DNA from: Simmondsia chinensis
Taxonomy: Eukaryota > Streptophyta > Magnoliopsida > Caryophyllales > Simmondsiaceae
DNA length: 64,000 nt
Reading direction: 5' to 3'
Assembly (NCBI GenBank): GCA_018398585.1
Contig: JAGTTD010000015.1
Span: forward strand, 24,695,478 to 24,759,477
Shown here: positions 22,022 through 34,290 of the stretch, piece by piece
Numbering within the stretch: position 1 is the stretch's first letter
How the letters are laid out: every line of letters begins with the position of its first letter
Position numbers and translations under genes: made by a program
The notes under the pieces: model-generated
Told to the model about the DNA's origin: nothing
Database searches by the model: none
Seen by the model: only the letters and a program-made list of their open reading frames with translations

Positions 22022-22336
22022 TCAAGGGTGAAATTGAGGAAATTTGAGTTGAAGATCATAAAGGAACTCCCAAGTGGCTTCTTCAATTGGAAATCCCTTC
22101 CAATTCACTAAAACTTTGGTGGTTGCTTGATTGCGTCGATTCACCATCTTTCTCTCCAAAATCAGCTCAGGCTCCTTCACTGGAACAATATCTATGTCAT
22201 CTGGAATGGGTGTGCTCGATACTGGCAAGGGACCAACATGACGCTTTAACTGAGAGATATGAAAAACATCATGGATTTTGGCTGATGTGGGGAGTTGCAT
22301 TCTATAAGCGACCTTTCCCACAACCTCCAACACCAT
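22022..22336 (-). pseudogene. Integrase C-terminus and chromodomain, chromovirus-1
   Basis: A 104-residue frame spans VAYRMQLP and VFHISQLKRH (GPY/F-type integrase tail), then a linker and a chromodomain with ILERKMVNRRNQATTKVLV, NWKG and EEATWE. Chromodomains direct integration towards marked heterochromatin in known chromoviruses. The aromatic positions at the start (usually Y/W) are replaced here (ELILERK), as in other plant group II chromodomains. Confidence 0.85.
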
Positions 22337-25300
22337 ATAAGAGCCCTAATACCTTGGTGGCAGCTTCTGTGAACTCCTGTGGGCAATTGTAATATGCCTA
22401 TAAGGGTTGAGGTAGACCCAAGTGCCGGGCTAAAATTCCTTATCTGAATGGCTCTTATCTGCAAGTTGCTTCATCCTATTCTGAGCTCGAGCGAGGTGAT
22501 ACTTGATGACATCAATCATATCCTCTCTAGCCTTCAAGCTTCTATCCACGGCTTCCACTTGTGTCTCCCCTGGTATGTAAGGGATGTGAAGAGGAGGTGG
22601 TTGCCCATATACTACCTCATATGGGGTCTTTTGAATAGAGGAGTGCCATGTGGTATTGTACCACCACTCCGCCAAAGGCAACCACTTAGACCATAAGTGA
22701 GGGTGGCTGCTACACATGCACCTCAAGTATGTCTTAAGACCCCTGTTAACTACTTTAGTTTGTCCATCTATTTGGGGATGATAAGCTGTGGAAAGATGAA
22801 GCTCAACTCCTTGGATGGTGAACAAAGCTTGCCAAAACTAGCTCTGAAAAACTGCGTCTCTATCACTGACTATGGAACTAGGTAGTCCATGAAGCTTGTA
22901 AACATTCTCCATATACATCTGTGCCACAGTAAAGACTGTGTAAGGATGGGAGTGAGCCATGAAATGTGCTGCTTTACTAAGCCAATCAACCACCACAAAG
23001 ATGGCACCTTTTCTAAATGACTTCGGGAGGCCTTCTATAAAATCCATTAAAACTTCTATCCATACCATGTCAGGTATGTGTAAGGGTTGAAGAAGACCTA
23101 GTGAAGCTAAGTTCTCAGTTTTACAAGCTTGTCAAATGAAAAATCTCCAATGTACTTAGATACATCCTTATGCAAGCCCTTCTAAAAAAATAGGGACTTC
23201 ACTCTCTGATAAGTAGCATCATGACCTGAGTGTCCACCACTGGGAGAGGAGTGCAACCATTTAAGAATGACTTGCTGTAGATCTATATCATGACCAATGA
23301 CCAACCTTCCCTTTCTCTTCAGTTGTCCTTCGTGTCAGCTGAATTTAGGATGACTATGAGGATTATCCTGGAGCTGCTGAATTAGTTGCTGCAATGAGCT
23401 ATCTATTTGCCACAAAAGCTATATTCTGTTGTACAAGTTGCTATCCACAGCAGAGAGAATTTGGCAAGTGATCTCATGGTTACTAATCCAGGATAATGCA
23501 TCAGCTGCAATGTTCTCCTTTCCCCTTCTTGTAATATATAACGTAACTGAATCCCATTAACTTTGAGAGCCACTTTTGTTGAAAATGGGAATGAATCTTC
23601 TGCTCTAGGAGATACTTAAGGCTTCTTTGGTATGTGCGAATGATAAAGGTATTGTTTAACAGATATTGCTGCCATTTGAGCACTCAGCAACCACAGCTAA
23701 AAGTTCCCTTTCATAGACTGACAGGGCTTGTTGCTTGGGGCTGAGAGTCTTGTTGAGATATGCTACAGGATGTCCCTCTTGAGATAACACTGCTCCTAAT
23801 CCTGTGTTACTTGCGTCAAACTCAATCACAAATGGTTTTGCAAAATCAGGCAAGGCCAGAACTGGAGTAGCAACCTTCGATTCTTCAAAGGCAATTTGAG
23901 CCCTGTCACTCCACTGCAGTTTTTCCTTGCCTATGAGCTCAGTTAAAGGCTTAGCTATGACTCCATAGCCTTGGATAAATCGTCTGTAGTACCTAATCAG
24001 GCCAATGAAGCTCCTGAGCTGCTTAAGAGAAGTAGGAGTTGGCCAATCTTGCACTGCTTGGAGCTTTTTAGGATCTGTAGCGACTCCCTCATTCAAAATT
24101 ATGTGGCCCAAATACTCCATTTGTTTTGCTGCAAAGGAACATTTACTCCTTTTTGCAAACAAGTGGTGCTTCCATAGCTGTTGGAACACAGTTTGCAAAT
24201 GCTCAATGTGATCTACCAAACTTGAGCTGTACACTAAAATGTCATCAAAGAAGACTAACACAAATCTTCGAAGGTAGGAAGCAAAAGCTGAGTTCATAAG
24301 GGCCTGAAAAGTAGATGGAGCATTGGTGAGACTAAAGGACATTACTAAGAACTCAAAGTGGCCAAAATGTGTCCTAAAAGCTGTCTTTTGGACATCATCT
24401 TGGTGCATCCTAATCTGGTAGTAATCAGTTCTCAAAACAATCTTTGTGAAGTTCTTAGCAGTGCCCAACTCATCGAATAATTCTTCTACCAAAGGAATTG
24501 GAAACTTGTCTTTGATGGTGGCTTGATTCAAGCCTCTATAATCCACACACATCCTCCAAGTTCCATCCTTCTTCCTCACTAGGACCACGGCTGAAGTAAA
24601 AGGGCTATTGCTATGCTGAATATATCCATTTCTAAGCAACTCCTGCACAATCTCCTTCATAGCGTCCTTCTGAAGTGAAGGATACATGTAAGGCCACTGG
24701 TTTATTGGTTGGGTTCCTTCTCGCAAATGAATTCTATGGTCAAATGGTGGTCTGCTTGGTGGTAATCAGCGAGGTTCATCAAAAATTGGGACAAACCTCT
24801 GCAGTAAACTGGTAACTGCTGCTGGTAACTCATGCTGGTGACCTTCACTTGCAGTCACCTTGGCCATTCTCAATTCAATTCCATCTGCAATTTGTTCTTC
24901 TGAAGAAAATTGCAGTAAAGCTATCACCGGAGACCCCACCATAGCTTGGGAGATAGATTTGGCTCTCATGACCTTGCACATATTGGCTCCTTCCCCTTTG
25001 AGCTCTTTAGTTTTTCCTTCAACTATGAAGGCCATCGTCAAGTTCCTAAAGTTGCATTGGATGTCACCCAATGTGGATAGCCACTCGATCCCCAATAACA
25101 TGTCACATTCCCCCAATGGAATGAGGAGGAAGTTGGAAGAGTAAACTGAGTCTTGCATTTTCCAACTCAGCCCCTTACATTGCAAATTGCAGCTCAATCT
25201 ACTGCCATCTGCTACCATCACAGAAAGTGCAGGGACTGGCTGAGTTTTGCGGCCAATCTTTTGAGCCAAATGTGAGTCAATGAAGTTATGTGTGGAACCA

Positions 25301-26520
25301 GAGTCGATCAGAATGTGCACAGGCTTCCTTTTAATGGACCCAACAACCCGCAAGGTATGGAAGCTTGAAGCTCCAGTCAAGGCATGTAACGACATCTGAG
25401 CAGCAATTTCTTGGTCTATAACCCCTTCAGCCTCAGGCTGCCCTTCCTCTAAGGCCTCTTCACCCATATCATCATCAATTTCAACCACAAAAAGCTAAGG
25501 TCCTTTGTTCTTACACTTATGCCCTGCCTCAAATTTTTCATCACAGTAATAACACAATCCCTTGGACCTCTTATCTTGTAGCTCAGCCTGGGAAAGAGTT
25601 CTGTGGGTTCTATTGCTTGCGAAGGTGTTTTGAGGAGCCGTAGCAGCTTTATTTTGATTAGGTTTGTAGCTATTTGGATTAGGCCTACGTCCACTTGGTG
25701 TAGGTAACAGAGGAGCCTTGTTATACTTGAGCTGCCTAGCAAGGGCTTCAAACTTGGCTTCCCGTAGCTTAGCCAAGCATACTGCATGTTGCAATGTTGC
25801 AAGCTGCCATGATCGCACCTCAAGAGCCAGATCTTCCCTCAATCCAGTCACAAAACAGCTAATGAGCTGGGATTCATTTAGATCTGCTCTCACAGATACT
25901 TGATCAAACTTCACAAGGTACTCCTTAACTGATCCATCTAGCTTGAGACTCATCAAATCCGAGATTGGGTCTTCAAAAGCATTGCCAAACCTTCCTTTCA
26001 ATGCTCTGGCATAATCAGACCAGCTGATCAAATTAAAATCAGTGGTTGAGGTGACAAGCCTCCTATGCCATTTAAGAGGTACACCCCTCAAATGTATAGA
26101 AGCTACCCTAATCTTATCAAAATCAGGGGTATTATCTATCACAAAGAATTGCTCACACATGAATAATCAACTGCTCACATCATCACCCTCAAACAAGGGA
26201 AACAAGGGAAAATCCATCCTACCTAATCTAGTAGCAAAAGAACTGTTACCCTTATTAAAATCCGGATGAGGAGTTCTATTGGCTTGATTGGAAGCTGATG
26301 AATTGGATCCACCATTGGTGGCTCTAGCTCTGTTCTCAGGATGCCCCGGTTGCAAAGACATGGCAGTCACATGATCCTTGAGGTCCATCTGGGTAGTGAA
26401 CCCATCCACAGTCACCTTCATCTCATTTCCGACCTCCACCATAGATTGATCCAGCTTCTCTTCTAGACGCCCGATTTCATTTGCTGACCGAGTGTTATCT
26501 GCCATATCTTGATTTCGCAC
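22022..26520 (-). pseudogene. Chromovirus-1 gag-pol polyprotein (stops and frameshifts)
   Basis: A single frame runs from ATG 26520 to about 23670, broken by stops at about 26165, 25496 and 24767. In order: gag with zinc knuckle CYYCDEKFEAGHKC (about 25560-25510); protease with LIDSGSTHNFID (about 25315-25280); RT with VDYRGLNQ and the catalytic FFDDIL (about 24260-24240); RNase H with FDASNTGLGAVLSQ. A frameshift near 23670 follows. Integrase comes next, with VVDWLSKAAHFM and the D...E region (23068-22640), where stops and frame changes are frequent. The C-terminus has VFHISQLKRHVG and a chromodomain, VLVNWKGFPIEEATWE (about 22080-22040). The stops look like single transitions at conserved codons. 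Confidence 0.9.
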
Positions 26521-26539
26521 ACCACAGTAGAGGAATTAA

Positions 26540-26551
26540 GCTTTGATACCA
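26540..26551 (-). other. tRNA-iMet primer-binding site, chromovirus-1
   Basis: The minus strand reads TGGTATCAAAGC, one mismatch to TGGTATCAGAGC, one base inside the 5' LTR. Confidence 0.88.
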
Positions 26552-26552
26552 G

Positions 26553-26951
26553 TGATACAGAAGCTCAAACACCCCAAATTATGATCAAGAACTAGAAATA
26601 GAGTATGAGGGAGAATAGAACTAGAAGAAAGTTTAGGGAGAAGATAGATGATAATTTCACGGATAAACCCTAAATTAGCACATCATTTACTATTTATAGC
26701 AAGTAATTTACCTAATTAATTAAAGGAAAAAATAATTGAAAGTTAGTTACAACCCTAAATAACTACCGAAAACCTAAATTAACTACAAGGAGCAAATCAT
26801 GTGCTCTGCACGTGATTACTAATACTAATTCCCTTCTTCTCACGTGCCACTTGCATGCAAACTTCCTGCCACAACTAGCCGTTGGAGAATTATGAATCCT
26901 CCATTGCAGAAATCATCCCCAAATCGTGAATTAGCTGATTATCCTGCATCT
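26553..26951 (-). repeat. 5' LTR of chromovirus-1
   Basis: Pairs with 21593-21991. The outermost base is T rather than A (ends CTGCATCT). ACGTG-type words near 26800-26870 lie in U3/R and could be ordinary cis elements, but I cannot test that. Confidence 0.92.
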
Positions 26952-26956
26952 TATTG

Positions 26957-27378
26957 ATAATGACACATGGACACGCATCGTAAACATAACTAAAGATATG
27001 TATACGTGTTTAAGACGTGTAATATATGTGTATTTGACTAACTACAGCATGGGTTGATTTATCCCGCTATTTCCAATTTAAAAATTTTAATTTGTAATTA
27101 TATATTTTGCTGTGATAAATCAAAACCCATAATCAAATCAAATCCCTTGGCCCCACGGCGACTATTTTGCTGCGGCACCGCATTCTTGCCATTATACATT
27201 GGCCCTTCTATTCCGGAACCTGCAAATTTGTGCCTTCAGCTAACCATATCTGCCATGAATTTCTACAAAATATTTGCATCACATCATTGAACAAACAAAG
27301 TATGTCTTACTCCGTTAGATTGTAGCTTCGTTAGAAACTCTTGTCTTTGATTGGGATTTTTTTTTAGCATGAGCTCTA
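26957..27378. other. Unassigned gap between two retrotransposons
   Basis: About 420 bp with no recognisable motif. A 78-codon frame at 27054-27290 has no features and is not called. Confidence 0.4.
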
Positions 27379-27517
27379 TGTTAGACTATATTGTATAGAA
27401 CTTATTATTGTATGTATCTGAGCCCAATGGGCCTGCCTTGTATATGACATAAAGCCCATTACTGTTCTATAAATATACGAGAGGGCCACAGCATAATGTG
27501 CGCTTCTCATTCTCTCA
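27379..27517 (+). repeat. 5' LTR of Ale-like copia (single)
   Basis: Starts TGTTAGACTATATTG and ends TTCTCTCA immediately before the primer-binding site. It contains CTATAAATATACG at about 27466 as a probable TATA element. There is no second copy in the window, so the 5' boundary is inferred from the TG start. Confidence 0.72.
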
Positions 27518-27529
27518 TGGTATCAGAGC
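27518..27529 (+). other. tRNA-iMet primer-binding site, Ale-like copia
   Basis: TGGTATCAGAGC, a perfect initiator-Met complement, directly abuts the LTR end. Confidence 0.92.
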
Positions 27530-27789
27530 TCTCCCGAGCCCTCTCATAAAGGCAAACTCTAGCCTTGTTTCTTTTTCAATTTTCTTTCTTTCAACAAAAA
27601 AAAAAGAGGGTCGACAAACCCTACCGCACCTGTGCCCGTCGCCAGCCTTAACCCTAACCCTAGCCTAGCGCCGCGCCTCCTTTGCGCCGCCACCCTAACC
27701 CAGCGTCGCGCCTCCCTTGCGCCACCTCTGCACCACCGCCCATCTCTGTCCTCTCTACTTCGAGTCACCGACAACCGCCCAACTCATCT

Positions 27790-29994
27790 ATGGCTAACTC
27801 CTCCTCCACCACGTCTCCCGTCGCCGCCGCATCTGTGCCTGCCGCCGTGTCATCTCTTCTCACACCCTTTGGCATCTCTAATATTTGACAACACATAACT
27901 TCTACCCTTGACTTGAATGATCCGTCAACCTATTTAGTCTGGTGTCGCTCTTTTATCTCGGCTTGTCGGGGTTATGCTATTGACGATCATCTGGACGGTT
28001 CATCTCCTCCACCTGCTACTATCGATTCGACATATAGCTATTAGAGGCAGGTTGACAATCTCCTTATATCCTGGATTCTTGGTACTATTTCCTCTGATCT
28101 TGCTAGTGCTGTTTGTGGTGATGATGATGATTTAACTGCTGCATCTCTTTGGGGCTCAATTACTAAACTTTTTACTGATTTCGCTTAATCACGTCAACTG
28201 CAATATAAACGGGAATTAACAAACATTAAAAAGGGTAATCTTTCTATGTTGGCATATCTCACCAAAATTAAATCCTTGGCTGACAATCTTAGATCTGTGC
28301 GTGCCTCTATCTCTGACGTTGATATGGTTCTAGCAGCTGTGGATGGTCTTTCTGATGATAAAGACTTTCATGCTGTTTGTACCTCTATTACTTCTAGAAC
28401 TCCTTTTCCCTCGTTTATTGAGGCACGCTCCATGCTAATGAATGAAGAATCTCGTTTAACCAATGCTAGCAACAACACAGCCCCCGCTCTCCTTTTGGCT
28501 GCCGTCGTGCCACCACCGCCGGCTGCGCAGCCCGTGCCTGCTGCGTAGCCACCCCTGCCGGCACCCGAGGCTCCTCTTGCTCTTCCCGCTCATCAGCGTT
28601 CCTCTACACCCGGTTCTGGAAGTCATTTTGGTAATGGTCGAGGTAATGGTCGTGGTCGTGGGGGTCGAGGTAATGGTAAAGGTCGAGGACGTAATGGTCG
28701 TGGTTATGGAGATTCATGGATGCATCACATGTGGGGTTCAAATTTTTGGGGTATGCCGTGGTCGATGCCGTGGCCCATGCCATATCGCATGCCTCAGTTT
28801 GGCTCAGGTCCTCCGGGTGGTAATGTATCCTCTTATCCACAGTTTCATCCTGCAAATAATGCTTATACCACTGGATATGATTTCTACCCGAGTTTTGATG
28901 CGAGTCAGTTTCCCCCACAGTCATATTCCACCCCCACTCTTGACTCCTCCTGGATCATGGATAGTGGGGCTTCATCTCATATGACAAATAACCCAGGTAT
29001 TCTTACATCCTTGTCTCCATATTCTGGTTCTGATAAAATCTTGGTGGGTAATGGTGCGTCTCTCTCTATTGCGGGAATTGGGTCTTGTTTTCTTTCTACT
29101 CCTGCAGGTCGTTTCATTTTAAATAAAGTCCTTTTCGTTCCCGATCTCTCCAAAAATTTACTTTCTATACGTCAATTTTGTTCTGACAATAACTGTCGTC
29201 TTGAATTTGATTGTTTTGGTTTTTCTGTCAAGGATCCTAAGTTGCAGTCCACCATCATTTGCTGTGTTAGCCCGGGGCCTCTCTTCATTGTTCTAGGATC
29301 ATCCTCTTCCCATACATCGTTCGTTGCGTCTCGAGTCTCCTCCTCTCTTTGGCACAGTTGCTTGGGTCATCCAGGAGAACCAGTTTTGTCTACTTTAGTT
29401 AAGCAAAAATTTATTTCTTGTTCTAGTCCTTTCGAGTCCAGCTTATGTCATGCTTGCCAACCAGGTAAGTATAGTCGTTTACCCTTTCAAGCGTCTGTAA
29501 CTAGTACTTCGCGTCCTTTTGATATTGTTCATTCTGATGTATGGATATCGCCTGTTACCAGTTTCAGTGGTTTTAAGTATTATTTGTTATTTTTGGATGA
29601 TTATTCCCATTTTGTGTGGATTTACCCTATGCGTGGCAAGTCTGAGGTTTTTGCCCTATTTGTTCAGTTTCGCAATCTTGTGTTGAATCAATTTGGTGTG
29701 GAAGTTAAACATTTCCAATGTGATAATGGCACTGAATATATCAATCGTGACTTTAATGGTCTCTTTCAGCAACGCGGCATTCTCAGTAGGGTCTCTTGCC
29801 TTCATACCTCCCAACAAAATGGGAAAGCTGAACGCATGCATCGTACCATTGGTAATATGATGCGTTCCCTCTTGTTCCAAGCTTGTATGCCGTTGGAATT
29901 TTGGGTGGAGTCAGTTTCTGTAGCCGCTCACATTATTAACCTCCTCCCATCCACTTCCATCAAAGAAAAAGATTCCCTTTTAACGCTTATATAG
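27790..29994 (+). pseudogene. Ale-like copia gag-pol (four internal stops)
   Basis: From ATG 27790 the same frame continues to 29994 with stops only at 27886, 28042, 28186 and 28546 and no frameshift. Gag includes LAYLTKIKSLADNL. Instead of a CCHC zinc knuckle there is an RGG-type box (28620-28705) and a Trp/Met/Pro-rich stretch (PWSMPWPMPYRMP). The protease has WIMDSGASSHMTNN. GAG-pre-integrase has LWHSCLGHPGEPVLSTL with a C..C pair. Integrase shows HSDVWISP, then CDNGTEYINRDF, then SQQNGKAERMHRT, so the D,D,E residues survive. It ends after INLLPSTSIKEK, where a copia element would continue into RT. Confidence 0.88.
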
Positions 29995-31284
29995 CCTTCT
30001 AGTGTGGAGTTGTAAATGGAAGTTGCTATCGGTTATGATTGTTCTATTTCCTTCTACCTTTAATTTTGACAGTAAAAGATCTTCATTTGATTCCTTTTTG
30101 AATTCTTGAAATGAATTGATTGTCAGTTGTGAACATTTTGTTTCTTCATTAATTAACTATTTTCTTCTGAAATTTATTGTCTTTAAAATTTTTATTATCT
30201 TGTGGAATTTGGACAGTGAAGGCTTAGAATTTTAGAGATTAGAGTGAGATGATTTTTGGGTGACGCAAGGACTTGGTAATAATGCAAGGAAGGAAGGATA
30301 GATAGATGGGGATGGGCGGCTGCCTGGCTTTTATAGCTTTTAAATATTAGAGGAGGGGTGAGGAAATTGGACTGAAACTTATCTTTAATTTATTATAAGT
30401 GTTAACGCAACTTATTGAATATTTTGTTAAATGACAATGTTTTCAACTTCTATTTTTATTTTTGAAAGACAAAAAAATATTATCTTACTTAATCCCTAAT
30501 ATTAAGGGAGATTTTGCCGATTAAATGAACGTGTTCGGCCCTTTTTGGTCACCAAAGTGATAGAAAATCGACAAATTGGCACCCAAATAAAGTTGTGGAA
30601 GATTTGGTTCTTGAGCTCGTAATTAGACTTTTATTATGAGTTGGAAGACTACATCTTCTAAAATTGGAGTTAAGATGACCAAATTTCCTAATTTTAGTCA
30701 CTTTCGTGATCAAAAGGGGACCTAAATCTCGATTGAGCGTCAGATATTACGTTTCATTAATGCTTCATTTCACCGGCAATTTCTAGTTTTCAATTTAATT
30801 TTTGTTTGTCTTCGCCATGTAATATATTACAAAAATTAAGGGATGCCTCAAGAATTATGGGAATTTGGTTAACCGTTTTATAAAATTGGTATTTAATGCA
30901 AATAATTATGTCAAACCATGTGAAAATTGAAAGACAAATTCATCTATATTAATGTATTACAGACTTGTAAGCTTATACAAAAAGTCAGCTCATGGAGTGT
31001 ATTGCATTATAAAATGAATATATACATATACAAAATGTACAAGAAATGGTGGCCTTCTATCTACTTCATAGTATAAAAAAGTACCATCATTACTTGTACA
31101 CAGCCTACGCAATCTATAAATCTACAATAGCCTTCTTGTCGCTTGATATTTTGCGGTTCCATAATGCTTTCTTCATTTATATCCTCGTAATGAATTTTTT
31201 TTGGGGATGGTTGTGGCTGGATTCAAAATGAACCATTTTCCGCTTTTTCGATGTGCAGTTATACTTTGCACATAACCAAGCCGG
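29995..31284. other. Unassigned AT-rich sequence with one possible MITE
   Basis: No gene is visible. Around 30525-30745 an inverted pair can be traced: GGCCCTTTTTGGTCACCAAA then GTGATAGAAAA, against the complement of TTTTAGTCACTTTCGTGATC then AAAAGGGGACC. This suggests an old MITE of roughly 220 bp. The rest shows nothing I can support. Confidence 0.4.
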
Positions 31285-33062
31285 GAACCCCATGCATGAT
31301 TTAGTGCGATTGCCAGTTTTACTACAAATATAAATTGAGTTTATGTTTGCCGCATATTATACAGGACAACAATGTCACTTTTTTAGAAAGAAAATGACCT
31401 CATAAGCATGTCTACGATAGGCATTATTAACATCATCCTCATTTTCCAATGAAGCAAATGCCAAGGGTTGGTTTCCAACGTGTTGTCCGCCTTCCTTTTA
31501 AGTATCGTTTCTGATTTAACAAACTACACAAATAATAATAATAATAATAATAACAACAACAACAACAACAACAACAACAGCAACAACAACAACAACATTG
31601 CAAGGGAAAAAAATGATTTTCAACATAAATTGAAAACATAACTAATACGTATCTTAAAATATATGGACAAAGTAACAGTAATTTCTTTTAATTTGTCACA
31701 CAACTATAGTTGGTGGACAGCACCGATTGCTTTCACCATTACGATATCACAAGATGTGACCACCTCATGCTTTCATTGATGACTAATATTAATATAATTA
31801 TAAAATATAATTTTTTTGATTGAATGTAAAAGTAAAGTTTGACATATGTTCTATAATTACATAAACTAAATTATTAACAAAACGAACGTTATCTACTAAG
31901 AACGGGACTTCCCGCCTTTGTTTGAATTTACCCAAATATATTCTTTTTTAACTAGTACAACTAAAAATGAATTAGTCTAATCCAATCAATTATGCCAATC
32001 TTTTTCCCACAATCCTTTCTCTCTTTTTTTTTTTTAATAGAAAATTTCACATTATTTTCTATGCTCATTAAATGACTTAAAATTTCCATAAGTTTATCCC
32101 TTATTCAAAATTAATATTCACGAGTATTTTTCAAGTGTAGAAGTTATTTTTAATCGAATATTACATTTACCATTTCCAAGTATTGCTCTACTATATATCA
32201 CGAGCAATTTAACATGTGTCCTTTCTCACTAAATGTTGTTTATTTACCTTATTGTTACCACTATTATTAAATCATAGAAAATATCCGTTAGTAAATTCTC
32301 TTTGTTAAAGAAAAAGACAATGGGGCGAGGTGAGTATGTGCTGTAGTTTGCTTGTGGCTCTACTATAAATATGAAGTTTGGTTTCATGTTTAAAACAAAC
32401 AATAATGATGATAATGGAAAAAAAAAAATAATCTTCTACATAAATCAAAGAAATAAATAACACATATCTCAAAACATATGAAAGAAGAAAAATAGTTTCT
32501 CTCAAGTTGTCATACAATTATAGTTTGTGGAGGGCGTCAATTGTTTCACCAACTATTTCACTTACAGTGAATAAACATCACAAGATGTGACCACCTCATG
32601 TTTTCATATATTATTTTTGCATTTAATATAATATATATAATTGGATTCTTTTGTTTAATGTAAAAAAAAAAAAAAATATTACATTTCGATCTATAGTTAT
32701 GTAAACTGAATTATTAACAAAATGAACTTATCCGCTAAAAACATTCGTTAGTATATATTTTAATTGTAAAAAAAAGGGGCTGAACACTTCGTGCATGATT
32801 TAGTTTGGCAGATAGCTCTACTACACATATGAAGTTCAATGTCATGTTCAAAACAAACAATAATGTTGATAATGGAAAAAAAAATTCTTCTACGTATACT
32901 AAAAAGACAGATAATATATATCTCAAAATATATGGAAGAAGTACTAGTAGTTTCTCTCAAGTTGTCACGGAACCGTAGTTTATGGAGAGCACTAATTGTT
33001 TTAGTCAACTATTGCATTTATAGTGTATAATCATCACAAGATGTCATGCCTCATGCTTTCAC
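31285..33062. repeat. Three diverged direct repeats of an unassigned AT-rich unit
   Basis: Copies lie at about 31285-31905, 32330-32765 and 32790-33062. Shared ordered blocks are GCATGATTTAG, CTACTA(C/T)A.ATATGAA, AAAACAAACAATAATG.TGATAA then TGG (copies 2 and 3), TATCT(T/C)AAAA.ATATG, TTTCTCTCAAGTTGTCA, ATCACAAGATGT(G)AC..CCTCATG(C/T)TTTC, and ATTATTAACAAAA(C/T)GAAC (copies 1 and 2). Copy 1 carries a (TAA)n/(CAA)n expansion. No ORF is conserved, so the origin is unknown. They could be a tandem duplication of a non-coding segment or decayed LTR pieces. Confidence 0.6.
31530..31598. repeat. (AAT)n(AAC)n microsatellite
   Basis: Seven or so AAT units pass into many CAA units with one CAG. Although CAA is also the complement of the RTE tail, no RTE 3' UTR adjoins it, so I treat it as a simple repeat. 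Confidence 0.8.
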
Positions 33063-33064
33063 CT

Positions 33065-33295
33065 ACAGATGGCCAGTGGGTCGATTTAGATCGACCTGTG
33101 AGCCAACCAGCGGGACACACATGTACGGACGACGGGTCAGACCTGTCCGTATAATGAATCAGGCCAGGTCGGATAAGGGAGGGGCAGATTGCCGATCTTG
33201 TTTGGCTCGTGGCACGGTTTAGGGGCGAATTGAGTCTGGGCGGGTCACGAGTCTGACACATTTTAGGATCCAGTGAGTCAAATCTGGGCACATCT
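33065..33295. mobile_element. Possible GC-rich hAT-like MITE
   Basis: A sharply GC-rich island in AT-rich sequence, with GGGTC / GACC words on both strands. The ends CAGATGGCCAGTGGGTC and the complement of TGAGTCAAATCTGGGCACATCT are weak inverted repeats. It interrupts the third direct repeat copy. No target duplication is clear. The composition resembles GGGTC-rich plant hAT MITEs. Confidence 0.4.
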
Positions 33296-33459
33296 TTTTT
33301 TTGAAAATCATGACATTAAAGTATGACCAATATATACACAAGTTCCAGTTTTGAAATAAGTGAAATCCACATCACTATATTAAACCAGATTTAGAAAATC
33401 ACACATGGGATAAAACAAGTCTAAGTACTAACTAGGCATTGAAAAAATTCTTTTCATGG

Positions 33460-34290
33460 CATAATATTGCGATTCTTTTTGGACATGCTTGAAACTAGGC
33501 ACATAAGCACAAAGTAAACAACATATAAGGCCTATTACTAGTAAGGTAAAATAGGAATATAATCATACCTCTATATAGCTTTTAATCCACCTTTTTACCT
33601 TTTTCACCCCTGTTTAACTTGAGTGTTGAGTTCATTGTAGTTGCAATTGGCTTCGAATTTTTCATGCCAAATTTCTTAAGCATTTTCTTGGTATACTTGG
33701 CTTGGTTGATGAAAATTCCTTCCTTCCGTTGCTTGATTTGCAATCTAAGGAAGTAGTTGATTTCTTCCATCATGCTCATTTCGAATTCCCTATTCAAAAC
33801 AGTTGTAAAATCTTCACAAATAGATGGGTTAGTAGCACCAAACACTATATCATCAACATAGATTTGCACACTGAGAGTATCACTTTTTGAGCGTTCGACA
33901 AAAAGTGTGGTGTTAACATTTCCTCTTGAAAATTCATTTTGCATTAGAAAATAACTCAATCTCTTATGCCAAGTTTTAGGAGCTTGTCTCAATTTATAGA
34001 GAGCCTTTTTGAGATTAAAAATATGGTTGAAAAATTTGTCATCCTCAAATCCGAGTGATTGTTCAACATAAACTTCTTTTTCAATAAAACCATTCAAACA
34101 TGCACTTTTCACATCCATTTGAAAAAGTTCAAAAATTTTGAATGAACAAGGCACATAAGAGTTTTATAGCTTTTAATTTAACAATGGGTGTCCAGGTCTC
34201 TTCATAGTTTATACCTTATTCTTGGTTGTAGCTTTTAGTAACTAACCTTTCATTGTATCTTACCACATTGAGAGGGATCACCGATAATTT
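33460..34290 (-). pseudogene. SIRE-like copia RT / start of RNase H
   Basis: A 190-residue frame (34154-33582) contains FQMDVKSACLNGFIEKEVYV, then LKKALYKLRQAPKTWH, then the intact catalytic box YVDDIVFGATN, then FEMSMMEEINYFLRLQIKQ and NQAKYTKKMLKKFGM. Downstream of the stop at about 33582 the frame continues with KLYRGMI and FYLTSNRP to about 33460. RT copies the genomic RNA in the virus-like particle. The YVDD box is intact but the element lacks a 3' LTR. Confidence 0.87.

Larger units (their letters stand above)
21593..26951 (-). mobile_element. Chromovirus-1 (Ty3/gypsy with chromodomain)
   Basis: Both LTRs are 399 bp (21593-21991 and 26553-26951). A tRNA-iMet primer-binding site adjoins the right LTR and a purine tract the left. 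The minus-strand order is gag, protease, RT, RNase H, integrase, chromodomain. TTTTG (21588-21592) and TATTG (26952-26956) form a 5-bp target duplication with one mismatch. I count about 30 differences between the LTRs, so the insertion is old. The size (5.36 kb) and short LTRs fit the Reina group, but that is inference. Confidence 0.93.
27379..29990 (+). mobile_element. Ale-like Ty1/copia, truncated within integrase
   Basis: A short 139-bp 5' LTR is followed directly by a perfect tRNA-iMet site. One gag-pol frame then runs to the end of integrase, where the similarity stops near 29980. RT, RNase H and the 3' LTR are absent. A short LTR and a single gag-pol frame are typical of the Ale (Retrofit) copia group. 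Confidence 0.85.

Noticed and set aside
27518..27529. tRNA gene fragments at TGGTATCAGAGC sites
   Set aside because: These are primer-binding sites beside LTR ends, not tRNA genes; no cloverleaf surrounds them.
27632..27898. Pro/Ser/Ala-rich frames upstream of copia gag
   Set aside because: Untranslated leader between primer-binding site and gag ATG at 27790; no domain.
28604..28924. His/Asp-rich antisense frame
   Set aside because: Reverse reading of the Gly/Arg-rich gag repeat on the plus strand.
31530..31598. CAA tract as the tail of a minus-strand RTE or SINE
   Set aside because: No RTE 3' UTR words (GGAGCC, GGCACTGG) adjoin it, and no target duplication is visible.
31439..31639. Poly-Cys/poly-Tyr frame
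   Set aside because: Reverse reading of the CAA/TAA microsatellite.
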